DNA of 64,000 bases. Source: Thiohalobacter sp. IOR34. GTDB taxonomy: Bacteria > Pseudomonadota > Gammaproteobacteria > Thiohalobacterales > Thiohalobacteraceae. Positions 1-9,450 of the stretch are shown piece after piece (position 1 is the stretch's first letter; the number at the start of each line of letters is the position of its first letter). The stretch lies in the NCBI RefSeq assembly GCF_030406045.1, contig NZ_CP128988.1, forward strand, positions 124,001 to 188,000, in the 5' to 3' direction. The notes under the pieces are model-generated. The model was given only the letters and a program-made list of their open reading frames with translations. It searched no databases and was not told the origin of the DNA. The translations under genes and the position numbers were made by a program.

Positions 1-1896
1 CCGGTGTCGGTGGTCTACTATTTCTCCCTGCAGTTCCTCAACCGCGGCATCGACAGCTGGTTCGACGTGCAGATCGAGCGCTCGCTGGAGGATGCCCTGG
101 AACTCAGCCGCTCGGCCTTCGACGTGCGGCTGCGCGACCTGCTGCACAAGACCCAGGCCCTGGCCGAGGATCTCACCGAGGTGCCCTCGCCGCTGGCGCC
201 GATGAGCCTGTTCGACCTGCGGGTGCGGTCCGGGGCACGCGAGCTGACCCTGCTCGGCGCCAACGGCCGGATCATCGCCTCCAGCAGTGTCGAGTCCACC
301 GATATCGTCCCCGACCGGCCCTCCGATGCGGTGCTGGCCCAGTTGCGTCAGGGCCAGCCCTATGTGGCCCTGGATCCGGCCGGCGAGGAGGGCTTGCAGG
401 TGCGGGTGGTGGTGCCGGTGCCGGCGGCGCGGCCGACCGCCGAGCAGCGCGTGCTGCAGGCCCTGTACGACATCCCGGAGCGTCTTTCCAGCAAGGCGGA
501 GAGCGTCGAGCAGGCCTATGTGCGCTACAAGGAGCTGGCCTATCTGCGCAAGCCGCTCAAGCAGAGCTACACCCTCACCCTGTCGGTGGTGCTGCTGCTC
601 AGCCTGCTGTCGGCGGTCTGGGGGGCCTTCTTCTCGGCGCGCCGGCTGGTGGCGCCGATCCGCGACCTGGCCGAGGGCACCCGGGCGGTGGCCGACGGCG
701 ACTACAGCAAGCAGCTGTCGGTGGTCGGCAGCGACGAGCTGGGCTTCCTGGTGCAGTCGTTCAACGTCATGACCCGACGCCTGGCGCTGGCCCGGGACGA
801 GGCGCGGCGCAGCCAGCAGCAGGTGGAGGGGCAGCGCGCCTACCTGGAGGCGCTGCTCGGCAATCTGTCCTCGGGGGTGATCAGCCTGTCGCCGGAGCTG
901 GAGCTGCGCACCGTCAACGAGGCCGCCTGCGAGATCCTCGGCGTGCCCCTCGCCCAGGAGGCCGGCGCCACCTTCCAGGCACTGGTCGAACGCCATCCCT
1001 TCCTGGAACCGCTCGGCAGGATGATCGAGCGCCACCAGCGCGAGGGCAGGCGGCACTGGACGGAGGAGATCACCCTGTTCGGGCGCCGCGGCCGCCAGGT
1101 GCTGATCTGCCGCGCAGCGCGCCTGCCGGGGGATGCCGGCCACCCGGGAGGCCAGGTGATCGTGTTCGACGACGTCACCGCCCTGATCCAGGCCCAGCGC
1201 GACGCGGCCTGGGGCGAGGTGGCGCGGCGTCTGGCGCACGAGATCAAGAACCCGCTGACCCCCATCCAGCTTTCCGCCGAGCGCCTGCGGCGTAAGTACC
1301 TGCCGCGCATGGAGGCCTCGGAGGGCGAGGTGCTGGACCGTGCCACCCACACCATCGTGCAGCAGGTGGAGGCCATGAAGGAGATGGTCAATGCCTTCTC
1401 CGAGTACGCCCGTGCGCCGCAGATGCAGCTCGAAGCGCTGCATCTCAACCGCCTGGTCGAGGAGGTGCTGGAGCTGTACCGCGGTGGCCAGCCGCAGGTC
1501 GCCATCCGCACCCGGCTGGATACGGCCGATCCGCGCATCGAGGCCGATGCCAACCGCATCCGCCAGCTGCTGCACAACCTGATCAAGAACGCCCGCGAGG
1601 CGGCGGTGCAGCAGGGCGACGGCCTCGTCGAGGTGGAGACCCGGGTGGTCAGCGAGCAGGGTGTGGCCTATGTCGATCTCAGCGTGCGCGACAACGGTCC
1701 CGGTTTCCGCGAGGACATGGTCGACACCCTGTTCGAGCCCTATGTCACCAGCAAACCGAAGGGCACCGGCCTGGGGCTGGCGATCGTGAAGAAGATCGTC
1801 GAGGAGCATGGCGGGGTGATCCATGCCACCAATGGGGTGGAGGGAGGTGCCGTGGTCCATGTCCGCCTGCGGCTGCTGGGGGGCGGGGACGACTGA
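1..1896 (+). CDS. ntrY: NtrY-family sensor histidine kinase (5' end outside window)
   Basis: Membrane histidine kinase of the NtrY type, which phosphorylates NtrX. The frame is open from base 1 and the N-terminal membrane segment is missing, so the start lies outside the window. In order the protein shows an extracytoplasmic sensor region (to about residue 185), a membrane segment (about 190-212), HAMP (215-268), PAS (282-390), and a HisKA domain with the H-box AHEIKNPLTPI, where the phospho-accepting His is at about 412. A HATPase domain follows with N-box NLIKNARE, DNGPGF and GTGLGLAIV. It is followed 94 bp downstream by its response regulator, and the trkA-trkH potassium genes continue the same strand. 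Family assignment is firm; the signal sensed (nitrogen or redox in other NtrY proteins) cannot be read from the sequence. Confidence 0.93.
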   Translation, partial: PVSVVYYFSLQFLNRGIDSWFDVQIERSLEDALELSRSAFDVRLRDLLHKTQALAEDLTEVPSPLAPMSLFDLRVRSGARELTLLGANGRIIASSSVESTDIVPDRPSDAVLAQLRQGQPYVALDPAGEEGLQVRVVVPVPAARPTAEQRVLQALYDIPERLSSKAESVEQAYVRYKELAYLRKPLKQSYTLTLSVVLLLSLLSAVWGAFFSARRLVAPIRDLAEGTRAVADGDYSKQLSVVGSDELGFLVQSFNVMTRRLALARDEARRSQQQVEGQRAYLEALLGNLSSGVISLSPELELRTVNEAACEILGVPLAQEAGATFQALVERHPFLEPLGRMIERHQREGRRHWTEEITLFGRRGRQVLICRAARLPGDAGHPGGQVIVFDDVTALIQAQRDAAWGEVARRLAHEIKNPLTPIQLSAERLRRKYLPRMEASEGEVLDRATHTIVQQVEAMKEMVNAFSEYARAPQMQLEALHLNRLVEEVLELYRGGQPQVAIRTRLDTADPRIEADANRIRQLLHNLIKNAREAAVQQGDGLVEVETRVVSEQGVAYVDLSVRDNGPGFREDMVDTLFEPYVTSKPKGTGLGLAIVKKIVEEHGGVIHATNGVEGGAVVHVRLRLLGGGDD

Positions 1897-1990
1897 ATCG
1901 GGGCCGTGCGTATGCGCCGGGCCGACGAGGGGGTATACTCGACGCCGCGCACCAGGCGCTGCAGACACAGACTCACAGACACTGAACCCT

Positions 1991-3361
1991 ATGCCGGCTG
2001 CCCACATTCTAGTGGTCGACGACGAACCGGACATCCGGACCCTCGTCAAGGAGATCCTCGAAGACGAAGGCTATCAGGTGACGGTGGCGGAGAACGGCGA
2101 GGCTGCGCGCAAGGCGCGCCGTGACCGCCGCCCCGACCTGATCCTGCTCGACATCTGGATGGACGATGTGGACGGCATCACCCTGCTCCGCGAGTGGTCC
2201 GAGGGCGGCGCCCTGCCCTGCCCGGTGATCGTCATGTCCGGTCACGGTACGGTGGAGACCGCGGTCGAGGCGACCCGCCTCGGCGCCTACGACTTCATCG
2301 AGAAACCGATCTCCCTGGCCAAGCTGCTGCTCACCGTGGAGCGCGCCCTGGAGGCCGACAAGCTGGTGCGCGAGAACGTCGGCCTGAAGCGCCAGGAGCC
2401 GATCGTTCCCGAGCCCATCGGCCGCAGCGAAATCATGCAGCAGCTCCGCGAACAGGCCCGGCGGGTGGCCGCGCACGACACCTGGGTACTGATCTCCGGC
2501 GAACCGGGCACCGGCAAGAAGACCTTCGCCCATTATCTGCATGCCAACAGCGCCCGCCGCAACGGCCCCTTCGTCGAGGTCAGTGTCGGCTCGCTGTCCC
2601 AGCAGACCTCGGCCCGTGAACTGTTCGGCAGCGAGGAGGACGGCCGGCTCTCCTATGGCCGCTTCGAGCAGGCCAACGGCGGCACCCTCTATCTGGACGA
2701 TATCGCCGACATGGACGAGCAGACCCAGGCGCGGTTGCTCAGCGTGCTGGAGACGCGCAACTTCATACGCCTCGGCGGCAACGAGCCGGTGCAGGTCGAT
2801 CTGCGCATCATTGCCGCCACCCGTCAGGATCTGGAACGCGAGGTGGCCGCCGGCCGCTTCCGCGAGGATCTCTATTACCACCTCAACGTGGTGCCGTTGC
2901 AGGTGCCGCGTCTCGCCGAGCACTGCGAGGACGTGCCGGAGCTGCTCAACTACTATGTCGACTATTTCGTCGATCGCGAGAACCTGCCCTACCGGCATTT
3001 CTCGGTGGCGGCCCAGAACCGGCTGCGCAACTACGCCTGGCCCGGCAACATCCGCGAGCTGAAGAACCTGGTGCAGCGGCTGCTGATCCTCGGCGCCGGT
3101 GAGGAGATCGGCGTCGAGGAGGTGGACTCGGCGCTGCGCGTCGCCAGCGAGGGCGGTGCCGCAGACGCGCTCGGTGGCGTGCCCATGGACCTGCCCCTGC
3201 GCGAAGCGCGTGAACAGTTCGAAAAGATCTATCTGGAGCGTCAGTTGAAGGAAGCGGGTGGCAGCGTCGGGCGGCTTGCCCAGCGTGTCGGCATGGAGCG
3301 CACCCACCTGTACCGCAAACTCAAGGCGCTCGGCATCGACGTCAGGAAGGGCGCGAGCTGA
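1991..3361 (+). CDS. ntrX: NtrX-family response regulator (receiver, AAA+, Fis-type HTH)
   Basis: 456-residue response regulator, partner of the NtrY kinase just upstream. The receiver domain (1-120) has the acidic DDE pair near residue 11 and the phospho-acceptor Asp54 (LLDIWM). The AAA+ domain has Walker [10 protein letters not shown] and a Walker-B-like LYLDDIADM. The C-terminus is a Fis-type helix-turn-helix (about 425-450). The L1 loop after ELFGSE reads [12 protein letters not shown] rather than GAFTGA, so contact with sigma-54 is unlikely to be canonical. This fits the NtrX branch as opposed to NtrC. The ATG at 1991 begins right at the receiver domain; the longer open frame upstream overlaps ntrY and is not needed. 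Confidence 0.93.
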   Translation: MPAAHILVVDDEPDIRTLVKEILEDEGYQVTVAENGEAARKARRDRRPDLILLDIWMDDVDGITLLREWSEGGALPCPVIVMSGHGTVETAVEATRLGAYDFIEKPISLAKLLLTVERALEADKLVRENVGLKRQEPIVPEPIGRSEIMQQLREQARRVAAHDTWVLISGEPGTGKKTFAHYLHANSARRNGPFVEVSVGSLSQQTSARELFGSEEDGRLSYGRFEQANGGTLYLDDIADMDEQTQARLLSVLETRNFIRLGGNEPVQVDLRIIAATRQDLEREVAAGRFREDLYYHLNVVPLQVPRLAEHCEDVPELLNYYVDYFVDRENLPYRHFSVAAQNRLRNYAWPGNIRELKNLVQRLLILGAGEEIGVEEVDSALRVASEGGAADALGGVPMDLPLREAREQFEKIYLERQLKEAGGSVGRLAQRVGMERTHLYRKLKALGIDVRKGAS

Positions 3362-3383
3362 GCGGGGGCGAGACGAGGCAGGC

Positions 3384-4757
3384 ATGAAGATCATCATTCT
3401 CGGCGCGGGGCAGGTCGGCGCCTCGGTGGCGCACAATCTGGCCAGCGAGTTCAACGACATCACGGTCATCGATCGCGACGCGGCCCTGCTGCGCGACCTG
3501 CAGGACCGGCTGGACATCGGTACCGTGGTCGGCCATGCCGCCCATCCGGAGGTGCTGCGCCGCGCCGGCGCCGACGATGCCGACATGGTGATCGCGGTGA
3601 CCAACAGCGACGAGGTCAACATGGTTGCCTGTCAGGTGGCCTATACCCTGTTCCACACCCCGACCAAGATTGCCCGGGTGCGTTCCGCCGAGTATCTCAA
3701 CCAGCCCAAGCTGTTCAGCCAGGAGGCGCTGCCGATCGACGTGCTGATCAGCCCCGAGCAGCTGGTCACCGAGTATGTCGAGCACCTGATCGAACACCCC
3801 GGTGCCCTGCAGGTGCTGGACTTTGCCGACGGCCGTGTGCAGCTGGTGGCAGTGCGCGCCTATCACGGCGGGCCGCTGGTCGGGCACGAGCTGCGTGAAC
3901 TGCGTGAGCACATGCCCAACATCGATGCCCGGGTGGCGGCGATCTTCCGTCGCGGCAAGCCGATCATCCCCGAGGGCGACACCGTGATCGAGGTCGGCGA
4001 CGAGGTGTTCTTCATCGCTGCCCGTGAGAACATCCGTGCCGTGGTCAGCGAGCTGCGCGAGCTGGACAAGCCGGTCAAGCGGGTGATCCTCGCCGGCGGC
4101 GGCAACATCGGCCTGGCCCTGGCGGAGTCCCTGGAGAAGCGCTACCAGGTGAAGCTGATCGAGCGCGACCCGGAGCGGGCGCGCATGCTCTCGGAGCGTC
4201 TGGAGCGGACCATCGTGCTGCTCGGCGACGCGGCCGACGAGGAACTGCTGCTGGAGGAGAACATCGAGAACACCGACGTGTTCTGCGCCCTGACCAACGA
4301 TGAGGAGGCCAATATCCTCTCCTCGATGCTGGCCAAGCGGCTCGGTGCGCGCAAGGTGATGTCGCTGATCAACCGCGCCGCCTATGTCGATCTGGTGCAG
4401 AGCGAGACCATCGACATCGCCCTCTCGCCACAGCAGGCGACCATCGGCAGTCTGCTGACCCATGTGCGCCGCGGTGACGTGGTGGCGGTACACGCCCTGC
4501 GTCGCGGCGCCGCCGAGGCCATCGAGGCGGTGGCCCACGGTGATGCCAAGACCTCCAAGGTGGTGGGGCGGCGGCTGGAGGAGATCAAGCTGCCGCCTGG
4601 CACCACCATCGGTGCCATCGTGCGCGGTGAGCAGGTGATCATCGCCCATCACGACACCGTGATCGAGAGCGGCGATCACGTCATCCTGTTCCTGGTCGAC
4701 AAGCGCTGTATCCCCGAGGTCGAGCGCCTGTTCCAGGTCGGTGTGTTCTTTCTTTAG
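3384..4757 (+). CDS. trkA: TrkA, NAD-binding regulatory subunit of the Trk potassium uptake system
   Basis: 457 residues, the usual length of TrkA. Cytoplasmic peripheral protein that gates the TrkH channel. Two tandem RCK_N Rossmann units are visible (GAGQVG at residues 7-12 and GGGNIG near 237), each followed by an RCK_C domain. It starts 22 bp after ntrX and 27 bp before trkH, so it is probably cotranscribed with both, an arrangement common in gammaproteobacteria. The start is the ATG at 3384, where the Rossmann strand MKIIILGAG begins. The stop codon lies inside TAGGGCCTGTTAAC (4755-4768), which matches the terminal repeat of the MITE at 55 kb; this may be a solo end or chance. Confidence 0.96.
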   Translation: MKIIILGAGQVGASVAHNLASEFNDITVIDRDAALLRDLQDRLDIGTVVGHAAHPEVLRRAGADDADMVIAVTNSDEVNMVACQVAYTLFHTPTKIARVRSAEYLNQPKLFSQEALPIDVLISPEQLVTEYVEHLIEHPGALQVLDFADGRVQLVAVRAYHGGPLVGHELRELREHMPNIDARVAAIFRRGKPIIPEGDTVIEVGDEVFFIAARENIRAVVSELRELDKPVKRVILAGGGNIGLALAESLEKRYQVKLIERDPERARMLSERLERTIVLLGDAADEELLLEENIENTDVFCALTNDEEANILSSMLAKRLGARKVMSLINRAAYVDLVQSETIDIALSPQQATIGSLLTHVRRGDVVAVHALRRGAAEAIEAVAHGDAKTSKVVGRRLEEIKLPPGTTIGAIVRGEQVIIAHHDTVIESGDHVILFLVDKRCIPEVERLFQVGVFFL

Positions 4758-4784
4758 GGCCTGTTAACGGGTAGGACGCCGCGC

Positions 4785-6236
4785 ATGCAGTACCAGACCA
4801 TCCAGCGCATCCTCGGGTTGCTGATGATGCTGTTCAGCGTCACCCTGGTGCCGCCGATGCTGGTTTCGCTCTTCTATCGGGACGGTGCGCTGATGCCCTT
4901 CCTGCACGGCTTCCTGATCATCGTCGCCGCCGGTTTCCTGTGCTGGCTGCCGGCGCGCCACCACCGCCGCGAACTGCGGCTGCGCGACGGCTTCCTGGTG
5001 GTGGTGTTGTTCTGGGTGGTGCTGGGCGCCGTCGGTGCCGTGCCCTTCATGCTCGGCGATGCGCCGCACATGTCGCTCACCGACTCGATGTTCGAGTCGC
5101 TGTCCGGCCTGACCACCACCGGGGCCACGGTGATCACCGGCATCGACGCCCTGCCCAAGTCGATCCTCTTCTACCGCCAGGAGCTGCAGTGGCTCGGCGG
5201 CATGGGCATCATCGTGCTGGCGGTCGCGGTGCTGCCCATGCTCGGCATCGGCGGCATGCAGCTGTACCGCGCCGAGACGCCGGGGCCGATGAAGGACAGC
5301 AAGCTGACACCGCGCATCACCGAGACCGCCAAGGCCCTGTGGTACATCTATCTCAGCCTGACCATGGCCTGTGCCTTCGCCTACTGGCTGGCCGGGATGG
5401 ACGGCTTCGATGCCATCGCCCACAGCTTCTCCACCGTGGCCATCGGCGGTTTCTCGACCCATGACCAGAGCATGGGCTTCTTCGAGTCCGAGCTGATCGA
5501 GATGATCGCCGTGGTGTTCATGCTGCTGGCCGGGATCAATTTCGCCCTGCACTTTACTGCCTGGCGCTCAGCGAGCCTGCGGCCCTATTTCGCCGATTCC
5601 GAGGTGCGTACCTATCTCGGGGTGCTGGGCCTGGTGGCGGCCCTGACCGTGCTCTATCTGTACCTGACCCGGACCTTCACCAACTGGGGGGATGCCGCCC
5701 ACCATGGGCTGTTCCAGGCCGTGTCCATCGGTACCACCACCGGTTTCACCACCGCCGAGTATTACAACTGGCCGGGTTTTCTGCCGGTGCTGCTGCTGTT
5801 CACCAGCTTCATCGGTGGCTGTGCCGGCTCCACCGGTGGCGGCATGAAGGTGATCCGCTTCCTGCTGCTGCTGAAGCAGGGCATGCGCGAGATCACCCGT
5901 CTGGTGCACCCCAATGCGCAGATCCCGGTCAAGGTGAACCACAAGCCGATGCCGGATGCGGTGATCGACTCGGTGTGGGGTTTCTTCGCCAGCTATGTCG
6001 CCGCCTTCAGCATCATGATGCTGATCCTGATGGCCACCGGCCTCGACCAGGTAACGGCCTTCTCCGCGGTGGCCGCCTGCATCAACAACCTGGGGCCGGG
6101 GCTGGGCGAGGTCGGCTATCACTATGCCAATCTCAGCGATACCGCCAAGTGGGTACTGTGTTTCGCCATGCTGCTCGGCCGGCTGGAGATCTTCACCCTG
6201 CTGGTGCTGCTCACCCCGGCCTTCTGGCGGCGGTGA
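4785..6236 (+). CDS. trkH: TrkH/TrkG potassium channel subunit
   Basis: 483-residue polytopic inner-membrane protein, the K+-conducting subunit that pairs with TrkA encoded just upstream. It contains the repeated pore segments of the SKT superfamily, including [33 protein letters not shown] and [11 protein letters not shown], which carry the selectivity-filter glycines, and [15 protein letters not shown] in the fourth repeat. Length and motif order match TrkH. The stop overlaps the GTG start of the following methyltransferase gene (GTGA at 6233-6236), indicating translational coupling. Confidence 0.96.
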   Translation: MQYQTIQRILGLLMMLFSVTLVPPMLVSLFYRDGALMPFLHGFLIIVAAGFLCWLPARHHRRELRLRDGFLVVVLFWVVLGAVGAVPFMLGDAPHMSLTDSMFESLSGLTTTGATVITGIDALPKSILFYRQELQWLGGMGIIVLAVAVLPMLGIGGMQLYRAETPGPMKDSKLTPRITETAKALWYIYLSLTMACAFAYWLAGMDGFDAIAHSFSTVAIGGFSTHDQSMGFFESELIEMIAVVFMLLAGINFALHFTAWRSASLRPYFADSEVRTYLGVLGLVAALTVLYLYLTRTFTNWGDAAHHGLFQAVSIGTTTGFTTAEYYNWPGFLPVLLLFTSFIGGCAGSTGGGMKVIRFLLLLKQGMREITRLVHPNAQIPVKVNHKPMPDAVIDSVWGFFASYVAAFSIMMLILMATGLDQVTAFSAVAACINNLGPGLGEVGYHYANLSDTAKWVLCFAMLLGRLEIFTLLVLLTPAFWRR

Positions 6237-6808
6237 GCGGGCCGGCCGACAAGTGGGATGCCATCTACCGGGCGGCCAGCGAGGAGCCGCGGCCTGCCGC
6301 GGTGCTGCATGACTACGGTCATCTGCTGCCGCTGTCCGGCCGGGCGCTGGACCTGGCCTGTGGCCGCGGCGGCAATGCCCTGTACCTCGCCGCGCGGGGG
6401 TTCGAGGTCAGCGCCTGGGATGTCTCTCCGGTGGCCATCGGCCAGTTGCGCTCTCGGGCGGCCGCCGGCGGCCTGGCGCTGCAGGCCGAGGTGCGCGATG
6501 TGCTGGCCGAGCCGCCCGCGGTGCGGCACTTCGATGTCATCGTGGTCAGCCGTTTCCTGGAGCGGGCGCTGGCCCCGGCACTGATCGCCGCCCTGCGTCC
6601 CGGCGGGCTGCTCTATTACCAGACCTATGTGCGCGAGGCGGTGGACGATGCCGGGCCGCGCAATCCCGCCTACCGGCTGGCGCCAGGTGAGCTGCTTGAG
6701 CTGTTCGCGCCGTTGCGGCCGCTGCTCTACCGCGACGAGGGTCGCCAGGGCGACCTGAGCCAGGGGCTGCGCAACGAGGCCCAGCTGGTGGCCATCCGCG
6801 AGGACTGA
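6233..6808 (+). CDS. Class I SAM-dependent methyltransferase (TehB-like)
   Basis: 191-residue soluble protein. The first motif DLACGRGGNALYLAARG and the following acidic residue in SAWDVSPVAI are the AdoMet-binding motif I and motif II region of class I methyltransferases; VIVVSRFL and LRPGGLLYYQTY are motifs IV and VI. The sequence recalls the TehB/tellurite-resistance-like group often found next to trkH in gammaproteobacteria, but the substrate is not known. The GTG start overlaps the trkH stop by four bases. It ends 11 bp before the convergent acyltransferase gene. Confidence 0.82.
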   Translation: MSGPADKWDAIYRAASEEPRPAAVLHDYGHLLPLSGRALDLACGRGGNALYLAARGFEVSAWDVSPVAIGQLRSRAAAGGLALQAEVRDVLAEPPAVRHFDVIVVSRFLERALAPALIAALRPGGLLYYQTYVREAVDDAGPRNPAYRLAPGELLELFAPLRPLLYRDEGRQGDLSQGLRNEAQLVAIRED

Positions 6809-6819
6809 GCGGCCGCGGG

Positions 6820-7698
6820 TCAGTACAGCGGCGCTTCGCCCGGCGGGCGGCTGCGGAAACGACGGTAGCTCCACTGGTACTGCTCCGGCAGGGCACGCAC
6901 GCACTGTTCGACGCTGCGGTTCAGGGCGCTGGCGGCGGTCAGCGGGTCGGCATCGTCGATGCCGGCGGCGGCCGGCAGGAAGTGCATGCGGTAGCCGCGG
7001 GCGCGTGGCAGGCGTTCGCAGTAGGTGAAGACCACCGCCGCTCCGGTCTTGCGCGCCAGTCGGGAGAGCAGCAGCATGCTGTTGGCCGGAACCCCGAAGA
7101 AGGGGGCGAACACGCCGCCGCTGGCGCCCGGGTCCTGGTCCGGCAGGATGCCGACCACGCCGCCGCCACGCAGGGTGGCGAACAGGCTGCGGATGCCGCC
7201 GGCGTCGGTGGGCACCAGGCGTGCACCCAGGTGTTCGCGGCCGGCCCGGGTCAGGGCTTCCAGGGCGCGCAGCCGCGGTGGCCGGTAGAGGCTGGTGATG
7301 CCCCAGCGTTCGGCGCAGTACAGGCCAGCCATCTCCCAGCTGCCGAGATGGGGGGTGGCGACGATCACCCCGCCCCCCGCCGCCAGCGCCGCGTCCACCG
7401 CCTCGGCACCGTGCACCTCGCGGATCAGCGGGAACAGCCGTTCGGCCGGCCAGGTCCAGAGCGGGCCGGTTTCCAGCGCCGCCTTGCCGGTCTCCATCAG
7501 GCTGCGGCGCAGCAGGCGGCGGCGTTCCTCCGGGCTGTGTTCCGGCAGGCAGAGGCCGAGGTTGATGGCGCTGATCCGCCGCAGCGGCGTGGGCAGGACG
7601 GCGAGGCACCAGCCGAGCGCGGCGCCAAGGGCGTGATCGATCCGCAGCGGCAGCCTGGATGTGAGCCAGATCAGGCCCTTTACGAGGCGGGCGCGCAC
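6820..7698 (-). CDS. Lysophospholipid/lauroyl acyltransferase, LpxL/HtrB family
   Basis: 292-residue inner-membrane-associated acyltransferase of the lipid A late-acylation family. An N-terminal hydrophobic segment (about 24-40) precedes the HX4E catalytic motif at His117-Glu122 (ATPHLGSWE). LPDQDPGASGGVFAPFFG matches the second conserved block (acyl acceptor region). It starts 3 bp after the stop of ttcA and so is probably translated from the same transcript. Whether it transfers a lauroyl, myristoyl or other chain cannot be told from sequence. Confidence 0.87.
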   Translation of the reverse strand: MRARLVKGLIWLTSRLPLRIDHALGAALGWCLAVLPTPLRRISAINLGLCLPEHSPEERRRLLRRSLMETGKAALETGPLWTWPAERLFPLIREVHGAEAVDAALAAGGGVIVATPHLGSWEMAGLYCAERWGITSLYRPPRLRALEALTRAGREHLGARLVPTDAGGIRSLFATLRGGGVVGILPDQDPGASGGVFAPFFGVPANSMLLLSRLARKTGAAVVFTYCERLPRARGYRMHFLPAAAGIDDADPLTAASALNRSVEQCVRALPEQYQWSYRRFRSRPPGEAPLY

Positions 7699-7701
7699 GA
7701 T

Positions 7702-8541
7702 TCAGGCCGATTCCTGTTCGTGATCCCCACTTTGCAGCTTCTCCTCGCGCTTGCCCCGCCCCTTTTTGCGGCTTCGTGGCTTTCCCGGGAAGAGTGGGAA
7801 ATCGTTGATGATTTTCGCGCTTTCTTCTGCCATGAGTGGGCGCATGGTGGAGAGAAGCGCCTTGAACAGGCCCGGATTGCTTTCCTCCTCCCCAGCCAGC
7901 AGCGCCTTCATGTGCGCGCGCTGGGTGGGCATGCGGAAACAGGCCGGGCAGTTGTCCTTGATCACCGGCAGGCCGCGCTCGCCGGCGAAGGCGGCCAGCT
8001 GGCGCTCGCGGACATAGACCAGCGGGCGGATGATGCGCACATCGCCGGCATCGTTGGTGTAGCAGGCCTTCATGGTCTGCAGTCGGCCGCCATGGAAGGC
8101 CGACATCAGGAAGCTCTCCGCCAGGTCGTCCAGATGCTGGCCCAGGGCCAGCACGTTGTAGCCGTGGCGGCGGGCCGTGGTGTACATGGTGCCGCGCTTC
8201 ATGCGCGCACACCAGCTGCAGTAGGAATCCTTCTGCATGTGATCCCGGGCCCGTTCCATGATGGGCTCGCGCTGGTAGTGGAAGGGGATGCCGAGCGCCG
8301 CCAGGTGGGGGGCGAGGGTCGAGGGGTCGAAGCCTTCCACCATGGGGTCGACGGTCAGCGCGGCCAGCTCGAAGTGTACCGGGGCGTGGCGCTGCAGGTG
8401 GCGCAGCAGGTGCAGCAGGCTCAGCGAGTCCTTGCCGCCGGACAGGCCGAGCAGGATGCGGTCGCCGTCGCGGATCATCCGGTAGTCGGCGATGGCTCGG
8501 CCAAGCGGCCGCAACAGGGCCTTGGGAGGGGTGAGGTCCAT
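7702..8541 (-). CDS. ttcA: TtcA, tRNA-cytidine(32) 2-sulfurtransferase
   Basis: 279-residue cytoplasmic enzyme that thiolates cytidine 32 of certain tRNAs using an iron-sulfur cluster and ATP. The PP-loop SGGKDS is at 34-39, and the CxxC pairs Cys108/Cys111 (YCSWC) and Cys198/Cys201 (NCPAC) are in the family positions for cluster binding. The C-terminal tail (about 250-279) is rich in Lys/Arg/Glu and is not needed for the fold. It is upstream of the acyltransferase and divergent from the rhodanese gene. Confidence 0.95.
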   Translation of the reverse strand: MDLTPPKALLRPLGRAIADYRMIRDGDRILLGLSGGKDSLSLLHLLRHLQRHAPVHFELAALTVDPMVEGFDPSTLAPHLAALGIPFHYQREPIMERARDHMQKDSYCSWCARMKRGTMYTTARRHGYNVLALGQHLDDLAESFLMSAFHGGRLQTMKACYTNDAGDVRIIRPLVYVRERQLAAFAGERGLPVIKDNCPACFRMPTQRAHMKALLAGEEESNPGLFKALLSTMRPLMAEESAKIINDFPLFPGKPRSRKKGRGKREEKLQSGDHEQESA

Positions 8542-8635
8542 GGGTCGCTAAAGGTACCGGGGGCATGGGGGCGCTGGCAAGCATCGCCCCAGCGGGAGTA
8601 CCAAGGCGGCGCCTTGGCAAGGAAGGCCGCTCCCC

Positions 8636-8684
8636 TTGCCGGCTTCGCCCTGAGCATCGAATCCTTGATGCAATAGGCGGGCTA
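8636..8684. repeat. Dispersed intergenic repeat end (GCATCGAATCC...GCAATA..CGGGCTA)
   Basis: About 49 bp between ttcA and the rhodanese gene that match 50011-50060 closely and the reverse complement of 55064-55103. The shared core is CCCTGAGCATCGAATCCTTG followed by RTGCAATA and ending CGGGCTA. Here the end runs into TATACT, a possible -10 box for the rhodanese gene. The upstream 8575-8635 has a degenerate relative of the GGCCGCTCC REP motif. Confidence 0.6.
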
Positions 8685-8730
8685 TACTTCGCAAGGTGAT
8701 CCGGCGCGGCCGGATGAGGAGTGTCAGGCA

Positions 8731-9165
8731 ATGGACAAGGTGGAAAGGGAACCCGTCGCTATCTCGCCCCAGCAGGCCTGGGAGATGCTGCAGCAGGACC
8801 CGCGCACGGTGTTGATCGACATCCGCTCGAACATGGAATACCTGTTCGTAGGTCATCCGACGGGTGCGGTACACGTGCCCTGGATCGATGAGCCGGACTG
8901 GACCGTCAATCCGCATTTCGTCACCCAGGTACGGCAGGTGGTGCTGGGTGGCATCTGTGCCGAGGGCGCGGCGGGTTGTGTGCCGGTGATCCTCATCTGC
9001 CGCAGCGGCAAGCGTTCGCTGGAGGCGGGACGGGCCCTGCTGGAGAGTGGCTTCACCCAGGTCTACCACGTCGACGAGGGTTTCGAGGGTGAGCTGGATG
9101 AGCACCACCACCGCAGCAGTGTCGGTGGCTGGCGTTTCCATGGCCTGCCCTGGGAACAGTGCTGA
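8731..9165 (+). CDS. Single-domain rhodanese-like sulfurtransferase
   Basis: 144-residue protein with one rhodanese domain. The persulfide-forming cysteine is Cys90 in the loop CRSGKRS, which has the six-residue length of active thiosulfate/sulfur-transfer rhodaneses. VLIDIRSNMEY is the N-terminal rhodanese signature. It lies upstream of a DsrE2 gene on the same strand, a pairing that in sulfur oxidisers delivers sulfane sulfur in the cytoplasm; no TusA gene is present between them. ttcA, another sulfur-transfer gene, is divergent. Confidence 0.85.
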   Translation: MDKVEREPVAISPQQAWEMLQQDPRTVLIDIRSNMEYLFVGHPTGAVHVPWIDEPDWTVNPHFVTQVRQVVLGGICAEGAAGCVPVILICRSGKRSLEAGRALLESGFTQVYHVDEGFEGELDEHHHRSSVGGWRFHGLPWEQC

Positions 9166-9193
9166 GCCGGCTGGGCCCCCCGGGCGGTCTGCG

Positions 9194-9222
9194 TTGACTC
9201 CCTCCCTGCTCCCGCCTATAGT
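9194..9222 (+). promoter_or_regulatory. Sigma-70 promoter of dsrE2
   Basis: TTGACT (9194-9199) and TATAGT (9217-9222) are separated by exactly 17 bp. The start codon of dsrE2 is 229 bp downstream, implying a long leader of about 220 nt containing a small GGCGA/TCGCC hairpin. Confidence 0.7.
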
Positions 9223-9450
9223 GGCCCATTCCGGCGATTTCGCCGATAACTAGAAGGGCGGAGAGCCGTCGGCGGATGCATGGGCTGCGGCGCGATCGAC
9301 CCTTGAGAAGTAACGATATTTGTAGAGTCAGGACAGGACTGTTGCCTTGTGCCGGGCACGTGACAGCAGGAATCGTCCGCTGCCTTAAAAACCAAGATCT
9401 ATCGTATGCATCATGCACTCGATGCAGTGTGTGGCTAGGAGGAGGACACG

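Noticed and set aside
1823-1990. Upstream extension of ntrX to 1823
   Set aside because: The extension overlaps ntrY and is not similar to receiver proteins; ATG 1991 begins the domain directly.
2009-3622. Long minus-strand frame opposite ntrX
   Set aside because: Shadow of ntrX with no domain similarity.
6122-8731. 869-residue minus-strand frame across trkH end, acyltransferase and ttcA
   Set aside because: Pro/Arg/Ala-rich translation in the wrong frame; three recognised genes occupy the region.
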